Source: CAZEAC01 sp964510065
GTDB lineage: Bacteria > Bdellovibrionota_C > UBA2361 > CAIXSY01
Assembly (NCBI GenBank): GCA_964510065.1
Contig: CAZEAC010000022.1
Location: forward strand, 1-64,000
Direction of reading: 5' to 3'
DNA: 64,000 nucleotides
Shown here: one piece after another, positions 16,527 through 25,345 of the stretch
How positions within the stretch are numbered: position 1 is the stretch's first letter
How the letters are laid out: every line of letters begins with the position of its first letter
Translations under genes and position numbers: made by a program
Notes under the pieces: generated by a model
Seen by the model: the letters and a program-made list of their open reading frames with translations, nothing else
Database searches by the model: none
Told to the model about the DNA's origin: nothing

Positions 16527-17543
16527 ATGTCACGTGGAAAAGCGTTTATAATCCCGACTTTGCTTTCACGGATTAAACGTGGAGAGAGGCTGCTTATAGC
16601 GGTCTCAGGGGGCATTGATAGCATGGTGCTTTTACACGGCGTCGTGCAGATCCTAAGACAGCGTGATTTGACTTTAGAGGTCGCCCATATTGATCACGGG
16701 CTTCGAAATGGCAGCATGTCCGATGCGCGCTTCGTAGAGAAGCACGCAAAGCGTTATGGGGTACGTTTCCATCTTTTGCGAGCGGTGCCGCCGGCGAAAA
16801 GAGTTAACATCGAGGAGTGGGGGCGAAAGACTCGCTATGCGTTTCTCGAAAAAATTCGGAAGCAGCGAAATCTCTCGCTACTACTTACCGCGCATCATGC
16901 GAATGACCTGGCGGAGACTCTGCTGATGCGAATTTTGACCAACAAAGAACCACACCTGATCGCGGCTTGTGATTCGCGGCGGCACATACTTCGTCCGCTG
17001 CTGGAAGTGTCGCGCGCGGAGATCGAACGCTATGCCGAAGCCGAGCGGCTTTCATGGAGAGAAGATCCGAGTAATCAAAGTGATCAATTCTTGCGAAACA
17101 GAATTCGAAATAAACTTATTCCGTTTCTTGCGCATGAGTTTGATCCGCGCATAGTTGAGGTGCTCGCGCACCGGGGGGGGAGCGTTGCCGAAGACCAGGA
17201 GCTGCTTTATTCAACTTCAAAACAGGCTCTTGCTTCGCTCAAACGATATCGGTTTGGTGCAGCGGGGTGGCTTCGGGCCGTTCATGGGCTGGCGGAGAAG
17301 TTGCCACCGGGTATAGGTTGGAGAGCGGTCGAAGAGCTGTTTTTTGGCAAACTCGGTTTTAGGATTGGGCGGCGGCATGCGCAGAGTGTGCTCTCTGTCC
17401 TTAAATATGACAGTATTGGCTGTGAGCTTCCCTCTGGATGGAGGATTATGAGGAGTAAAGGGCGACTTTTAGTCGGTCGGGAGCGTGCGAGGAAATCTGT
17501 TGAACGAGCCTTGCCAAAGAGGTCGACTTTAGACAAGCCTTAG
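16527..17543 (+). CDS. tilS: tRNA(Ile)-lysidine synthase
   Basis: A 338-residue ATP pyrophosphatase that adds lysine to C34 of tRNA-Ile(CAU), so that the tRNA reads AUA instead of AUG. The PP-loop SGGIDS is at about 28-33, then HIDHGLR, LTAHHANDLAETLLMR and RNRIRNKLIPFL, all characteristic. It is shorter than E. coli TilS (about 430), matching the form with a reduced C-terminal domain. An uninterrupted run of eight G lies inside the gene at 17173-17180 (AHRGGS), where slippage would inactivate it. It opens the plus-strand housekeeping run and precedes ftsH. Confidence 0.92.
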   Translation: MSRGKAFIIPTLLSRIKRGERLLIAVSGGIDSMVLLHGVVQILRQRDLTLEVAHIDHGLRNGSMSDARFVEKHAKRYGVRFHLLRAVPPAKRVNIEEWGRKTRYAFLEKIRKQRNLSLLLTAHHANDLAETLLMRILTNKEPHLIAACDSRRHILRPLLEVSRAEIERYAEAERLSWREDPSNQSDQFLRNRIRNKLIPFLAHEFDPRIVEVLAHRGGSVAEDQELLYSTSKQALASLKRYRFGAAGWLRAVHGLAEKLPPGIGWRAVEELFFGKLGFRIGRRHAQSVLSVLKYDSIGCELPSGWRIMRSKGRLLVGRERARKSVERALPKRSTLDKP

Positions 17544-17597
17544 CCCGGACTTTTCGCAGGTTTGTGCGGTGGAGCTGTAACTTGCCGAAACTTATGC

Positions 17598-17622
17598 GGG
17601 GGGGGCGAGGTTAGGGGGGGGG
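17598..17622 (+). other. Clustered G-tracts upstream of ftsH
   Basis: G8 (17598-17605), GG and G9 (17614-17622) lie close together on the plus strand between tilS and ftsH, about 80 bases before the ftsH start. They could form a G-quadruplex or be a slippage hotspot; neither is shown by the sequence alone. Confidence 0.6.
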
Positions 17623-17703
17623 AAACACGCTCTAGAGAAATGTGAATGCTTTTTGGTATTTATTGAGTCTTAAGTAGTACATTATCTATTCAGGAGTAGC
17701 CGC

Positions 17704-19611
17704 TTGGGTCACGGATCACGAAACGCAATTTTTTGGGTTGTTCTAATCGTACTGTTTTTGAGCCTTTATCGGCTCTTGGCGCAGGATCGGGCTGCTGTTG
17801 AGCCGGTGCCCTATTCTGAGTTCTTGGCACAGGTTGAAAGTGGCAATGTGCACTCGGTGGTGATTAAAGAAACCGGCAAGGGCAGTCAGATTGAGGGAAA
17901 GTACAACGATCGAAAGGATGTCTTCCGCTCCGTTGCGCCCGAAGACAAAGATCTCATTCCGCTTCTTAGAAAGCATGGCGTGGCGATTAGTGCCGAGAAG
18001 GCCGAAGAGGATCCATGGTACCTCTTTATTCTTGCAAATATTTTACCGCTACTTGTCTTAATTGGAATCTGGATCTTCTTCATGCGTCAGGTGCAGATCG
18101 GCGCTGGGAAGGGGATGAGCTTTGGAAAGTCACGAGCCAAGCTTCTTACCGAGAGTCAGCAGCGAGTTACATTCGAGGATGTCGCTGGCATAGACGAGGC
18201 GCGCGCGGAGCTCGAAGAGATTATTGATTTTCTTAAAGATCCGAAAAAATTCACCAAGCTCGGTGGGCGTATTCCTAAAGGCGTGCTGCTTGTGGGGTCA
18301 CCTGGAACGGGTAAGACGTTGCTTGCGAAGGCTATCGCTGGTGAGGCGGGGGTGCCGTTCTTTAGTATCTCCGGATCTGACTTCGTCGAGATGTTTGTTG
18401 GTGTCGGCGCATCGCGTGTCCGAGACCTCTTCGTCCAAGGTAAGAAAAACGCGCCATGCATCATATTTATCGATGAAATTGACGCGGTCGGGCGTCATCG
18501 TGGCGCGGGAATGGGCGGCGGTCATGACGAAAGAGAGCAGACGCTTAACCAGCTTCTTGTTGAGATGGACGGTTTCGAAAGCAATGAGGGCGTTATCCTC
18601 ATTGCGGCAACCAATCGTCCTGACGTGCTTGACCCTGCGCTTCTTCGACCTGGCCGTTTCGACCGCCGTGTGGTCGTACCAAGGCCGGATCTAAATGGCC
18701 GGCTTGGAATTCTGAAGGTGCACTCCAAGAAAGTGCCGCTCTCCGAGGATGTTAATCTCGAGATTATTGCTCGTGGTACTCCCGGATTCTCAGGCGCCGA
18801 CTTAGAGATCTTGGTAAATGAATCTGCCCTTTATGCTGCGCGGAAAGGACGAGACAAAGTCACCAAATCAGATTTTGAATTCGCTAAAGACAAGGTAATG
18901 ATGGGCGCTGAGCGCCGTTCAATGCTTTTGACCGAGAAAGAGAAGCTTACGACTGCTTACCATGAGTCGGGCCACGCGCTTGTTGCTAAACTCCTGCCCA
19001 ATGCCGATCCGGTGCATAAGCTAACCATCGTGCCCCGCGGCATGGCTCTTGGCGTGATGCAGCAGCTTCCTGAGAATGATAAGCACACCTATTCGCGGGC
19101 GTACTGGATGGATCAGCTCGCAGTGTTTTTCGGTGGACGTGTCGCCGAAGAGCTTGTATTCAACGAGATGAATACTGGTGCAAGCTCGGATATTGAGCGT
19201 GCCACTGATATTACAAGAAGAATGGTCTGTGAATGGGGGATGAGCGAAAAGCTTGGGCCTATCCATTATAACACCAAGGAGGAGCATGTGTTCCTTGGGC
19301 GAGACCTTGGGAAGCCACGTGAGCATTCCGAGGCAACACAGATCGAGATCGATGCCGAAGTAAAGGCGATCATCGATTCACGGCATGCCTTGGCCAAAAA
19401 GTTAATAGAAGAGCATCTCGAAACCTTACATCGGCTTGCAAAAGCAGTTATGGTTCGCGAAACGCTCGACGCCGAAGAGATCGAAAAGATAATGAAGAAC
19501 CAGGACCTACCGCCAAGTCCGCCGGGAGGTGATGGGCCCAAAGGTGAAGGCGATGGGGAGTCTGCGTCCGCGTCTACTTCGAAGGAGAAAAGTCTTTCCG
19601 TCGCCGCGTAA
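17704..19611 (+). CDS. ftsH: ATP-dependent zinc metalloprotease FtsH
   Basis: A 635-residue membrane-bound AAA+ protease that degrades misfolded membrane proteins and short-lived regulators as a hexamer. Membrane helices lie at about 8-24 and 106-124, with the FtsH extracytoplasmic domain between them. The AAA domain has Walker A GSPGTGKT (from G198), Walker B IIFIDEIDAVG, and the second region of homology ATNRPDVLDPALLRPGRFDR. The zinc site is HESGH (H420). The last 30 residues are a low-complexity P/G/S-rich tail. The start is TTG 17704 with CAGGAG ten bases upstream; no ATG fits the conserved N terminus. Confidence 0.97.
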   Translation: MGHGSRNAIFWVVLIVLFLSLYRLLAQDRAAVEPVPYSEFLAQVESGNVHSVVIKETGKGSQIEGKYNDRKDVFRSVAPEDKDLIPLLRKHGVAISAEKAEEDPWYLFILANILPLLVLIGIWIFFMRQVQIGAGKGMSFGKSRAKLLTESQQRVTFEDVAGIDEARAELEEIIDFLKDPKKFTKLGGRIPKGVLLVGSPGTGKTLLAKAIAGEAGVPFFSISGSDFVEMFVGVGASRVRDLFVQGKKNAPCIIFIDEIDAVGRHRGAGMGGGHDEREQTLNQLLVEMDGFESNEGVILIAATNRPDVLDPALLRPGRFDRRVVVPRPDLNGRLGILKVHSKKVPLSEDVNLEIIARGTPGFSGADLEILVNESALYAARKGRDKVTKSDFEFAKDKVMMGAERRSMLLTEKEKLTTAYHESGHALVAKLLPNADPVHKLTIVPRGMALGVMQQLPENDKHTYSRAYWMDQLAVFFGGRVAEELVFNEMNTGASSDIERATDITRRMVCEWGMSEKLGPIHYNTKEEHVFLGRDLGKPREHSEATQIEIDAEVKAIIDSRHALAKKLIEEHLETLHRLAKAVMVRETLDAEEIEKIMKNQDLPPSPPGGDGPKGEGDGESASASTSKEKSLSVAA

Positions 19612-19634
19612 AGCGACCATAATAGGTTCCCTCT

Positions 19635-20426
19635 ATGTGGGATAATGGATACGCCGGGTTTCGCTATATTGTCGATATCCTGTGCGTCGCATATCTCGTG
19701 TATCGTGGTCTGCTTGTCGTGCGTGGTACGCGTGCGGCTCCGATGCTCACTGGGCTTACCGTCGTTGTTTTTCTCTATTTCTGCGCGCGCTATTTCGGAT
19801 TGGTGACGCTCGCTTGGATTTTTGAGAGCTTCCTCAGCTCTTTGATCATTGTCATCGTGGTTATCTTTCAGGACGAGATTCGGCGCGGGCTCACAAAGGT
19901 TGGCCTGCAACCTATTTTCCGCCGCGCCGAGAAAAAGGTGTTGGAGCAGTCAATCGAAGACATCTCGCTTGTATGCGTGCGACTTTCCGAGCTTAAGCTT
20001 GGAGCGCTGATTGTCGTGAAGCGCGAAGTCGGGCTCGATGAGTTTCTAGAAGACGCCGTGATGCTTGACGCCAACCTCAATCGCAAACTCCTTTTCAGTA
20101 TCTTTGTGAAAGAATCACCTCTGCACGACGGAGCCGTCCTCGTTGAGGGAGATAAAATTGTCGCTGCAGGGTGTGTGCTGCCGCTAAGCTTCAACCCCGA
20201 CCTCGATCCAAATCTTGGCACGAGGCATCGCGCTGCGCTTGGGCTTTCTGAGCGTAGCGATGCCGTGGTGATTGTCGTCTCGGAAGAAAATGGCTCGATT
20301 TCAATGGTGCATGAAGGGCGCATGGTGCGAAACCTCGATGGTGCAATGCTCCGCGATGCATTACACAGAATCCTTTCCTCCGAGGAAGAGTCTTCGCAGA
20401 ATGAAGAGAACGAGGCCGTCGCATGA
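19635..20426 (+). CDS. cdaA: Diadenylate cyclase CdaA (DisA_N domain)
   Basis: A 263-residue membrane enzyme that joins two ATP into the second messenger c-di-AMP. Hydrophobic helices fill about residues 10-75 (including the segment ESFLSSLIIVIVVIFQDE). The diadenylate cyclase domain follows with both signature motifs: DGA at 165-167 (LHDGAVLVEG) and RHR at 197-199 (GTRHRAALGLSE). It overlaps cdaR by four bases (ATGA) and is followed by glmM. This trio is the classic conserved c-di-AMP locus, where CdaR and GlmM regulate the cyclase. c-di-AMP typically controls potassium and osmolyte balance and cell-wall homeostasis. Confidence 0.95.
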   Translation: MWDNGYAGFRYIVDILCVAYLVYRGLLVVRGTRAAPMLTGLTVVVFLYFCARYFGLVTLAWIFESFLSSLIIVIVVIFQDEIRRGLTKVGLQPIFRRAEKKVLEQSIEDISLVCVRLSELKLGALIVVKREVGLDEFLEDAVMLDANLNRKLLFSIFVKESPLHDGAVLVEGDKIVAAGCVLPLSFNPDLDPNLGTRHRAALGLSERSDAVVIVVSEENGSISMVHEGRMVRNLDGAMLRDALHRILSSEEESSQNEENEAVA

Positions 20427-21358
20427 GAAATCTCGGGCTCAAACTCTTCTCGCTGGCAATCGCAATCATTCTTTTTGCATTCGTCAACAGTGATGCCAAT
20501 ACTACGGTGACTGAATTGCTTCTGCCGATTGAGCTGCGAAACTTGCCCGAAGATCGAATCTTGATCGCTCCGTTAGGCAGGCAGGCGCGTGTGACCGTGC
20601 GCGGCCCGTCTTCGCTAGTGGCGCGTCTTGCGGGGTCGCCGCCTCCGGTAAAGGTCTCACTCCCCGATGATGTTGGACTTCGATTTAGCGCGACACTGCG
20701 CGAAGATAGTCTCTCGCTGCCCTCGTATGTACAGGTGCAGAAGATTGAGCCGCAGGAGATTGAATTTACCTTTGATAGGTTGGTTACTAAAGAGGTACAG
20801 GTAAACGTTCCACGAATTGGGAATGTTCCCGAACCGAACTCCCTTGAGTCCTTTTCCGTTGCTCCTGCAAAAGTCTATTTGAAGGGGCCGGAGAGCGAGC
20901 TTGCAAAGGTCGGGGAGGTTGATACATATCCGCTCGACCTGCGCGATATCGAAAAGGATGTTAATAGAGAACTTGCGCTTCGACCCCAAGGCGTACTCAC
21001 TGAAGCAACTCCTTCTTCGGTGAAAGTAAGTGCAAAGGTTTCAGCTATCAAGCAAACCAAGAGCTTCGAGAAGTTTCCCGTCGAGATTCGCAGCACGGAG
21101 AGTGGTCGTTATAGCGCAAGCCCAGAAACTGTGTACGTCGAGGTCGTTGGTTCACCACTGGCGCTAAAGAACTTAGCACCTGAGAAAATAGTGCCCTTCG
21201 TAAGGGTGAAGCTATCAAAGGGAGAAAAGGGGACTTATCCTGTACAGATTGATCTTCCTGATGGACTCGCTGTTTCAAAAGTTGAGCCGGCCGAGGTACA
21301 GGTTTCCGAAGGAGAAGAGGCTGTCTTAGCAAGGCAAAAAGGGAAAACGGTAAAATAG
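20423..21358 (+). CDS. cdaR: CdaR-like regulator with YbbR domains
   Basis: A 311-residue protein with a single N-terminal membrane helix (LFSLAIAIILFAFVNSD, about 6-22), followed by repeated YbbR domains outside the membrane. Segments such as VKVSLPDDVGLRFSA, KVYLKGPESELAKV and ETVYVEVVG mark successive beta-rich YbbR units, of which about three can be made out. In other bacteria CdaR binds and modulates CdaA. Its start overlaps the cdaA stop, and glmM begins two bases after its own stop, so all three are translationally linked. Confidence 0.9.
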   Translation: MRNLGLKLFSLAIAIILFAFVNSDANTTVTELLLPIELRNLPEDRILIAPLGRQARVTVRGPSSLVARLAGSPPPVKVSLPDDVGLRFSATLREDSLSLPSYVQVQKIEPQEIEFTFDRLVTKEVQVNVPRIGNVPEPNSLESFSVAPAKVYLKGPESELAKVGEVDTYPLDLRDIEKDVNRELALRPQGVLTEATPSSVKVSAKVSAIKQTKSFEKFPVEIRSTESGRYSASPETVYVEVVGSPLALKNLAPEKIVPFVRVKLSKGEKGTYPVQIDLPDGLAVSKVEPAEVQVSEGEEAVLARQKGKTVK

Positions 21359-21359
21359 T

Positions 21360-22742
21360 ATGGTTACAACACAAAAAGAACGAAAATTTTTCGGCACCGA
21401 TGGTATTCGTGGTGTCGCAAATACTCCACCGCTTGATCCCGAAACGCTTGTTCGTTTGGGCAAAGGCATTGCAAAAGTATTTTTGCGTAAGACCGGAAAA
21501 CATCGAATTCTTATCGGCAAAGATACCCGGCTTTCGGGCTATATGATCGAAACTTCGATTTCGGCTGGAATTACCTGTATGGGCGCTGAAGTAATGCTAT
21601 GTGGACCGCTTCCGACGCCGGGGGTCGCGTACCTTACCAAAAGTATGCGCGCTGATGCGGGTGTAATGATCTCGGCATCGCACAATCCATTTGAGGATAA
21701 TGGCATTAAGATTTTTGGAAAAGATGGCTACAAGCTCGCGGATGATCTTGAGCTGGAGCTTGAGGGCTGTCTTGCTGCGGGTACTCTGGATGGTCAGGCC
21801 GCTGAACCTGCGGAGATAGGTAAAGCAAATCGCATAAGCGATGCGGTGGGACGTTATACTGTTTATCTGAAGGGTTGCTTTCCACGTGAGTATTCACTTG
21901 AGCGGCTCAAGGTGGGCTTTGATTGCGGAAATGGCGCCGCGTATGTCGTTGGACCGCAGACGTTCTCAGAGCTCGGCGCTGAAGTTACTGCTCGCGGCGT
22001 AAGTCCTAATGGACGCAACATCAACGCGGGTTTCGGGAGTCTTTATCCGGAAGTGGTGCGAAAGCTCGTGCTTGAAAGTAATCTCGATCTCGGAGTGGCA
22101 TTTGATGGCGATGCAGATCGGGCAATCTTTGTCGACGAAAAGGGAAATGTCCTGGATGGCGACGCGGTGCTCGCTATCTGCGCGATTGATCTTAAGGAGC
22201 GTGGACTTTTAAAGGTGCCTAAAGTAGTTGCGACGGTAATGTCCAATCTTGGTCTTGAAAAGACACTTGCCAGTCAGGGGCTTGAGCTTATTCGGGCGCA
22301 GGTGGGCGATCGCTACGTGCTTGAAGAGATGCTTCGTGTCGGCTGCCAGGTTGGTGGGGAGCAGTCAGGCCACACTATTTTTACCGATCACGCGACCACG
22401 GGAGATGGGATTTTAACCTCGTTGGTAATTTCATCGGTAATGTGCCGAACCGGAAAGCCGCTTTCGGAATTGGCCAAAGTATTTGTTCGCTTTCCGCAAA
22501 AGCTTGTAAACGTCCCCGTCAAAAGCAAGCCGCCGATTGATACGGTTCCTGCGATTAAGAAGATTATTCAGCAGAAAGAGAAAGAACTTAAGGAAAAGGG
22601 GCGAACGGGCCGAATTTTAGTGCGCTATTCGGGTACCGAAAATAAGATAAGAGTGATGGTCGAATGTGAGAATGAAGACCTTTGCGAAAAGCACGCAAGC
22701 GACGTAGCCACGGTAATTGAGAAAAATATTGGGGCAATATAA
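21360..22742 (+). CDS. glmM: Phosphoglucosamine mutase
   Basis: A 460-residue cytoplasmic enzyme converting glucosamine-6-phosphate to glucosamine-1-phosphate, for UDP-GlcNAc and so for peptidoglycan and LPS. The start FFGTDGIRGVAN and the phosphoserine loop ISASHNPFEDNGIK (S107) are diagnostic. The metal loop FDGDADRAIFVD and sugar-binding GEQSGH follow, and the C-terminal phosphate-binding RYSGTENKIRVM is present. It is third in the cdaA-cdaR-glmM unit. Like other GlmM proteins in this locus it may also restrain CdaA activity; that is from known relatives, not from this sequence. Confidence 0.96.
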   Translation: MVTTQKERKFFGTDGIRGVANTPPLDPETLVRLGKGIAKVFLRKTGKHRILIGKDTRLSGYMIETSISAGITCMGAEVMLCGPLPTPGVAYLTKSMRADAGVMISASHNPFEDNGIKIFGKDGYKLADDLELELEGCLAAGTLDGQAAEPAEIGKANRISDAVGRYTVYLKGCFPREYSLERLKVGFDCGNGAAYVVGPQTFSELGAEVTARGVSPNGRNINAGFGSLYPEVVRKLVLESNLDLGVAFDGDADRAIFVDEKGNVLDGDAVLAICAIDLKERGLLKVPKVVATVMSNLGLEKTLASQGLELIRAQVGDRYVLEEMLRVGCQVGGEQSGHTIFTDHATTGDGILTSLVISSVMCRTGKPLSELAKVFVRFPQKLVNVPVKSKPPIDTVPAIKKIIQQKEKELKEKGRTGRILVRYSGTENKIRVMVECENEDLCEKHASDVATVIEKNIGAI

Positions 22743-22745
22743 TCA

Positions 22746-24428
22746 GTGACAGTGCTTTCGCATTCTTTGCATGAAGCGGTGTTGGAGCGTTTTCAGCACG
22801 GACTTGCGATTCGCTGGCCGCATAGCCAGTCGCGCTTTGAGTGTCCTTCGCCCGTCGAAATGGCGGCACTTGATAAGAAAACAATTGATTCTGGTGTTCC
22901 CGAAGCCGAGCTCATGGAGCGCGCGGGTCGCGCTGTGCTCGAATGTGCGGAGCCTGAATTAGAACGTGTGCGGTTGCGGAAAGGGAAAGTTCTCATTGCG
23001 TGTGGTCCCGGTAATAATGGTGGAGACGGGCTAGTTGTTGCGCGTGTACTTTCGGCTCGTGGATGGAATGTGCAGGTGCTCGTCACGGCAAGTGCGCGTT
23101 ACTCAAAGGCATTCTCCGAGCAGCTTGCGAGGCTTCGAAAGAGTACTGCGCAAGTTCTATTTTACCCCGTATTTCCAGAAGGGCTTTCGACAGATCTGGC
23201 CTTTCCGGTTGCAGATGATGCGCGTGCTCGCGAAATTCTTTCAAAATCAGAGATCGTCGTTGATGCGCTGCTCGGTACCGGGCAGAAAGAAGCACCACGG
23301 GAAAATATCGCCAAACTAATCAGCTTGATAAACGAGGCCGAGGAGCGGCACGGTATTGAAGAAGGTGTGCTCGCCGTTGATATTCCGTCGGGAGTAAATG
23401 GCGCTACTGGGGAGGCGTATGCCCCGCATATCTCGGCTCGAAAGACGGTGACGATAGAGCTTGCCAAGCGCGGATTGCTGCAATACCCGGGTCGCGCGAT
23501 ATGTGGCGAGCTTGTTATCGCCCCGATAGGGATACATGCGGATGGGGCATCCGAGTTCTCGGCGCTTGCTCCTGGTGAGCTGCTGATTCCAAAAAGAGCT
23601 TTTGATCTGCATAAGGGGGCACTTCGAAGAATTGTTATCGTGGGTGGGTCGCATAGCATGCCTGGTGCGCCGATTCTTGCGGGATTGGCTGCGCTTAAGT
23701 CTGGCGCGGGGCTTGTGAGTGTCGTTATGCCCGACGGATGTGCAAGGTCGCAGGCGCCAAGTGAACTTATTTTTCAATCGGTTCCTGGAAGGGATGGCAC
23801 ATTTTCAGAGGCGTCAGTTGATAAGCTGCTCGCGCTCATCTCCGAAGAGAGTATTGTGCTCTTCGGACCGGGGATGGGTAGTGGACGTGAAGTTTTGGAG
23901 TTTTCCGCAAAGCTTCTTGGCGTACTTTCAAAGCGGAAGGTGGCTTCAGTTGTTGATGCTGATGGACTGAATGCGATGGCTCGGCTTGTGCACGACAAAA
24001 ATTGGAACGAAAAATTGTCGCACTCAGTCATTACGCCACATCCCGGAGAGGCAGGGAGATTGCTTGGGCGCTCATCTGCAGAAGTTCAGAAAGATCGCTA
24101 TGCGGCAGCGCGTGAGCTGTCAAACCGGTTTGAGGCAGTGACGATTGTGAAGGGGGCTTCGACGATCGTGTATGCAGGAGCTAAGGGAGTGGTAAATCTC
24201 TTTGGAAATCCTTATATGGCGACTCCGGGAAGTGGCGACGTGCTCGCGGGGATCGTGGCGTCGCTTTTGAGTCAAAATATAGAGGCTTGTTCCGCGGCGA
24301 AACTTGCGGTGTTGCTGCATTCATTGGCTGGCGACTCAATCAATCAGAAACATGGCGGCCCTATGCTCGCCTCGGAGATGGCCGAACAGCTTCCAGGTTT
24401 AGTCGGTGCGTTTACCGCTGAGAGGTAG
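22746..24428 (+). CDS. nnr: Bifunctional NAD(P)H-hydrate epimerase/dehydratase
   Basis: A 560-residue fusion that repairs damaged, hydrated NAD(P)H. The N-terminal YjeF_N half is the epimerase (MERAGRAVLE, then CGPGNNGGDGLVVAR, DALLGTG, VDIPSGVNG). The C-terminal carbohydrate-kinase-like half is the ADP/ATP-dependent dehydratase (GGSHSMPGAPILAG, HPGEAGRLLG, and the signature TPGSGDVLAGIVASLL). The start is GTG 22746, three bases after glmM. About 35 residues precede the conserved epimerase start, so a later start such as GTG 22779 is possible. Position between glmM and tsaE matches the order seen in many deltaproteobacteria. Confidence 0.93.
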   Translation: MTVLSHSLHEAVLERFQHGLAIRWPHSQSRFECPSPVEMAALDKKTIDSGVPEAELMERAGRAVLECAEPELERVRLRKGKVLIACGPGNNGGDGLVVARVLSARGWNVQVLVTASARYSKAFSEQLARLRKSTAQVLFYPVFPEGLSTDLAFPVADDARAREILSKSEIVVDALLGTGQKEAPRENIAKLISLINEAEERHGIEEGVLAVDIPSGVNGATGEAYAPHISARKTVTIELAKRGLLQYPGRAICGELVIAPIGIHADGASEFSALAPGELLIPKRAFDLHKGALRRIVIVGGSHSMPGAPILAGLAALKSGAGLVSVVMPDGCARSQAPSELIFQSVPGRDGTFSEASVDKLLALISEESIVLFGPGMGSGREVLEFSAKLLGVLSKRKVASVVDADGLNAMARLVHDKNWNEKLSHSVITPHPGEAGRLLGRSSAEVQKDRYAAARELSNRFEAVTIVKGASTIVYAGAKGVVNLFGNPYMATPGSGDVLAGIVASLLSQNIEACSAAKLAVLLHSLAGDSINQKHGGPMLASEMAEQLPGLVGAFTAER

Positions 24429-24863
24429 TTGGTCGTGGAGAAAATTTATTCGCTTACTTGCGAAGCGGACACGCAAAGATTTGCGCATGAATTTGCACAA
24501 GAGTTGTGTGGTGGCGAGTGCATTGGCCTTAGCGGCGAACTCGGTGCTGGGAAGACCACGTGGGTGCGTTACCTTGTGAAAGCGCTCGGCTCGAACGGGG
24601 CAGTGAGTTCTCCAACGTATGTACTTTGCCATGAATATCCGAAAGGAAGGCTCCGCGTAGAGCATTGGGATCTTTATCGAGTGGGTGATGCTCCGGAAGA
24701 GCTTTTTGAGCCACCGCGAACGGATCTGGTACGAATTATCGAGTGGTGGGAGCGCGCCCCAGAGCTACAGAAGCTTCTTAACTTTCGGCTTCAATTTAAA
24801 GTTGTATCGGCTGAATCACGCGAAGTTGAGGTCTTAAAGAGGGGCGCGAAGTTTACTTCTTAA
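24429..24863 (+). CDS. tsaE: tRNA t6A biosynthesis ATPase TsaE
   Basis: A 144-residue P-loop ATPase that works with TsaB, TsaD and TsaC to make N6-threonylcarbamoyl-adenosine at position 37 of ANN-decoding tRNAs. Walker A is GELGAGKTTW (about 36-45), followed by VSSPTYVL and EHWDLYRV, which are characteristic. The start TTG 24429 abuts the nnr stop. GTG 24435 is an alternative. Its last codons overlap, by 11 bases, the end of the convergent zinc-ribbon gene. Confidence 0.9.
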   Translation: MVVEKIYSLTCEADTQRFAHEFAQELCGGECIGLSGELGAGKTTWVRYLVKALGSNGAVSSPTYVLCHEYPKGRLRVEHWDLYRVGDAPEELFEPPRTDLVRIIEWWERAPELQKLLNFRLQFKVVSAESREVEVLKRGAKFTS

Positions 24864-25149
24864 AAAGGTCATCGAGTGCCTTTCGCGGATCTACCTTCCC
24901 AGCTTGCGCCGCTGTTCCGCCTTGGCCTTCGCGGTAGGCGAAGAAGTCGCAGAAATTCGCCCGTTCTTTTTCGACAACTCTTTCAGCCGAGGGCTCGCGG
25001 CACTGATTATAGGCGGCAGCATCGAAGTGACGGCAGTTCTTGCAGGCCTTAAGATCGGCGCCGCACTTATCGCAGCTATCGCCCCGTGCAGGGCGGCCAC
25101 TGGGCGGGAGGCTTACCAAGGCCCCGCACTTAAAGCAGAGATGAGACAT
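24853..25149 (-). CDS. Small zinc-ribbon protein (CKNCRH type)
   Basis: A 98-residue cytoplasmic protein with two CxxC pairs in the N-terminal half (CFKCG near 5 and CDKCG near 26) and a further CKNCRHFD near 36. The stretch YNQCREPSAER and then ERANFCDFF follows. This Cys pattern and the NQCREP...NFCDFF block recur in hypothetical proteins of deltaproteobacteria and relatives, as I recall them. It probably binds one or two zinc ions; the function is unknown. Its stop overlaps that of tsaE, and a long palindromic repeat lies just upstream of its start. Confidence 0.75.
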   Translation of the reverse strand: MSHLCFKCGALVSLPPSGRPARGDSCDKCGADLKACKNCRHFDAAAYNQCREPSAERVVEKERANFCDFFAYREGQGGTAAQAGKVDPRKALDDLFKK

Positions 25150-25154
25150 ATATT

Positions 25155-25295
25155 GGTAATTATTTATTACCCCCGGGTTTTCTTTCCCTAACTCTGTGAC
25201 CTCTGTGTCGCTGTGTCTTCTAAGTTTTTAAACCACAGAGGTACAGAGGTCATAGAGTTAGGGAAGAGCTACCCACACGAAATGAGTAGTTCCAT
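25155..25295. repeat. Palindromic CTCTGTGGTTT repeat, long form (copy 2)
   Basis: The core arms TCCCTAACTCTGTGACC... (from 25185) and their complement ending at 25264 differ by one base over 22. Outer arms with a CCCCCGGG block on the left and ACCCAC...AATGAGTAG on the right align with those of the copies at 61574 and 63693. It fills the gap between two divergent genes, so it is not a 3'-end terminator here. Confidence 0.85.
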
Positions 25296-25345
25296 ATAAT
25301 GACTCTAACAGGTTGATTTTTCTAAATAAAGCCCTTTCCTTCAAT

